Source: Microstegium vimineum (lineage: Eukaryota > Streptophyta > Magnoliopsida > Poales > Poaceae). Taken from it: a stretch of DNA of 64,000 bases. The first letter of the stretch is position 1. Every line of letters begins with the position of its first letter. Positions 62,575 through 64,000 of this stretch are shown in pieces. The notes beneath the pieces are model-generated. The model did no database searches and was not told the origin of the DNA. It was given only the letters and a program-made list of their open reading frames with translations. The stretch spans positions 4,216,001-4,280,000 of the forward strand of contig CM039119.1 in NCBI GenBank assembly GCA_022036555.1. The letters run 5' to 3'. The translations under genes were made by a program, and so were the position numbers.

Positions 62575-62805
62575 GTGAAAGAATTTGCCGATGGTGATTT
62601 GGTGTGGAAGTTGATTCTACCGATTGGGACTAAGAGTTCTAAGTTCGGAAAGTGGTCTCCTAATTGGGAAGGTCATTATCGGGTAAAACAGTCTGCTCCT
62701 GGTAATGCCTATATCTTGGAAACTCTCGAAGGAGTTGTATTCTCTAGAGCAATCAACGGTAAATACTTAAAGAAATATTACCCTAGTATTTGGGTAGACG
62801 CATAA
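62575..62805 (+). pseudogene. Tat integrase C-terminal tail
   Basis: EFADGDLVWKLILPIG..GKWSPNWEGHYRV..AYILETLEG..NGKYLKKYYPS is the conserved end of Tat integrase (GPY/F-like module), separated from the core by the frameshift at about 62553. No chromodomain follows, as expected for Tat. Confidence 0.87.
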
Positions 62806-62922
62806 TGCTCAGTTGAATGCCGATGAAGGAAAAATTATATGAGCATCGGTAAAAGCGTATTGACATTATATTACAGAACAAAATCAAGTATCAATGTTAC
62901 AGTTGCCAATATAATGAATAAA

Positions 62923-63662
62923 TTACAGCAAGGATTGAATGGCTGATATCGCACGCAGGCGAATTTGCTCTATCTCATCCATCTCCTTGGCGTCGGCATC
63001 GGCAGAGCCCTCGACTGGCTTGATTTTCTTTTTCAGCAAAATGGCTTGTCGGGCGTTTTGGTCTCTTTCTTGCCGTAGAACCCTGATGATGTCGGACAGT
63101 TGGGCTTTCTGTTGATTGGTTGTGTTTAGAGCCTCCTCAACCTTTTTTAACTCAGTCAGTAGCTCTTCTTTCCTTGCCGATAACTGAGTAATTTCTCGCT
63201 CAAGATTGGTGCTGGAGACTTCTGCTTGACCGATGCTCTTGTGCTTTTCGTCGGCAATACTTTTGAATTTGAGCTTCTCTTCCTCAGCCTGAGATTGGGC
63301 GACCCTATCAGCTATGCGACGGGAGAGCCTTTGGTATTGGATCTGCTTGCTATCGAGGAAAGTTGCCTGGAAAAGAGTTTCTTCCCTATCGGCAGGGAGG
63401 TGGCCTTGGATATCCTTGAAAGCTATCCTTGCTGCGGTTGAGTCCTGGATGAGCTGGGATGTATCCTGTTGCGGCAAGGAAAGCAGCGCTTCGAGCTTGG
63501 ATTTGACCTCTGCCGATAGAGCTGGCGCAGAACTTTCTTCGTCCTCATCCTCATCGGGGATGTTAACGGCAAAAGAAAACAAACTGTTTGCTGGAGTAGG
63601 GCCTTCTGAGTGGTCGTCCTCTTGAGGGTTGACGCCGAAGGAAAATAGGCTGTCCGGGGAGT
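62923..63662 (-). CDS. Antisense coiled-coil ORF of the Tat element (3' exon)
   Basis: Opposite to gag-pol in the spacer downstream of integrase. The open frame starts with repeated SLFSFGVNP/SLFSFAVNI motifs and an acidic segment, followed by a long coiled coil (residues about 140-220: EEKLKFKSIADEKHKS, LEREITQLSARKEELLTELKKVEEAL, DIIRVLRQERDQ). A good acceptor (CCCAAG, minus) sits at 63663-63664 and a donor (ATG/GTAAGT) at 63738, so it may be the last exon of a spliced antisense transcript; the alternative is translation from the Met at 63672. Antisense ORFs are described in plant Tat elements, sometimes with a plant-mobile-domain product; that domain is not in the visible part. Confidence 0.65.
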
Positions 63663-63738
63663 CTTGGGCCAAAGAAAGAAGCAGTTAGAATGCGCCGATC
63701 ATAAGATTATACTATGAATTTTTAGGTAACCAACTTAC

Positions 63739-64000
63739 CATCTTGAAGCGAATTTCTTGCCTAGGACTTGGCATGTTAGATGGTCCAGCCTCATCCTGGA
63801 CACCGGGCAGCAGTTGCCGATGAATGAGCTTCTGTTGGGGGAGCAGTTGACGCCGTTGGTGCTGGTAGCGTTGTTGCTGGCGTTGCTTCCGATGTGGTAG
63901 CTGGCTCCCGTGGTGGCGACACCATTCTCTCATCGGGGATTTCGGCTGGTGAAGGTGCCGATGCCGATGTCGCCTCCGCTATTACAGCGGGTGGTGTTAC
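63739..64000 (-). pseudogene. Possible upstream exon of the Tat antisense ORF
   Basis: On the minus strand a Pro/Ala/Thr/Ser-rich frame (AEATSASAPSPAEIPDERM, TPATTLPAPTAST) reads toward the donor at 63738. In the frame that joins the 3' exon it meets stops near 63790, 63775 and 63757, so either another short intron (minus CG/GTGTCC to CCTAG/GC) or decay is required. Continues beyond the window. Confidence 0.4.

Larger units (their letters stand above)
54745..64000 (+). mobile_element. Ty3/gypsy Tat-lineage retrotransposon, plus strand, runs off the window end
   Basis: Order: 5' LTR, PBS, gag, zinc motif, protease, RT, RNase H, second RNase H, integrase, then a long spacer with an antisense ORF. 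This layout, a second (archaeal-type) RNase H and antisense ORF, is characteristic of the plant Tat lineage. The 3' LTR is beyond 64000. Four defects are visible (stops at 55956, 57795, 60788; frameshift near 62553), so it is not autonomous as sequenced. Confidence 0.92.

Overview
The window is plant nuclear DNA, almost certainly from a grass (Poaceae). The evidence is a 16-exon mitochondrial succinate dehydrogenase flavoprotein gene, grass-type Ty3 and Ty1 LTR retrotransposons, Tourist, Stowaway and hAT-like MITEs, and a repeated locus carrying sites complementary to the grass-expanded microRNA miR2118. Species cannot be fixed from sequence alone.

Layout. 1-5338: a minus-strand Ty3 (Tat-lineage) element carrying only a decayed gag between LTRs, inserted into the reverse transcriptase of an L1-type LINE whose 3' half continues to about 7215. 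8150-13316: SDH1 on the minus strand, the only recognisable conserved host gene; all 16 coding exons can be placed, but exon 4 carries a net 1-nt deletion and two introns use GC donors. 13.5-20 kb: MITEs, a copia LTR relic, a broken four-exon gene of unknown function and an LTR-like block. 20.1-26.7 kb: a minus-strand Ty1/copia element with an open gag, decayed pol, PBS and a 1575-bp 5' LTR, but no RNase H or 3' LTR. 26.7-28.6 kb: a 48-bp minisatellite and a Tourist-like MITE. 30-34.5 kb: an LTR-like block with a 44-bp minisatellite, a 186-bp tandem array and a hAT-like foldback element with a perfect 8-bp target duplication.

The most interesting system lies between 28.6 and 49.6 kb. Six related plus-strand units are scattered there, each with a 22-nt site matching or decaying from the miR2118 target motif. 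Three of them have a TATA box 148-158 bp upstream, and a fourth TATA-leader copy has lost its body. This is the architecture of grass reproductive 21-nt phasiRNA (21-PHAS) non-coding loci. If active, the transcripts would be cut by miR2118, copied by RDR6 and diced into 21-nt phasiRNAs in anthers. The cluster has been broken up by a 2.7-kb insertion, a chromovirus (43101-48228), a hAT MITE and a Stowaway MITE.

49.6-54.7 kb is AT-rich and MITE-strewn. 54745 to the window end is a nearly complete plus-strand Tat-lineage Ty3 element (LTR, PBS, gag, protease, RT, RNase H plus a second RNase H, integrase) with a coiled-coil ORF on the opposite strand downstream of pol. Every pol or gag in the window has at least one in-frame stop or frameshift except the copia gag, so most elements are probably non-autonomous now.
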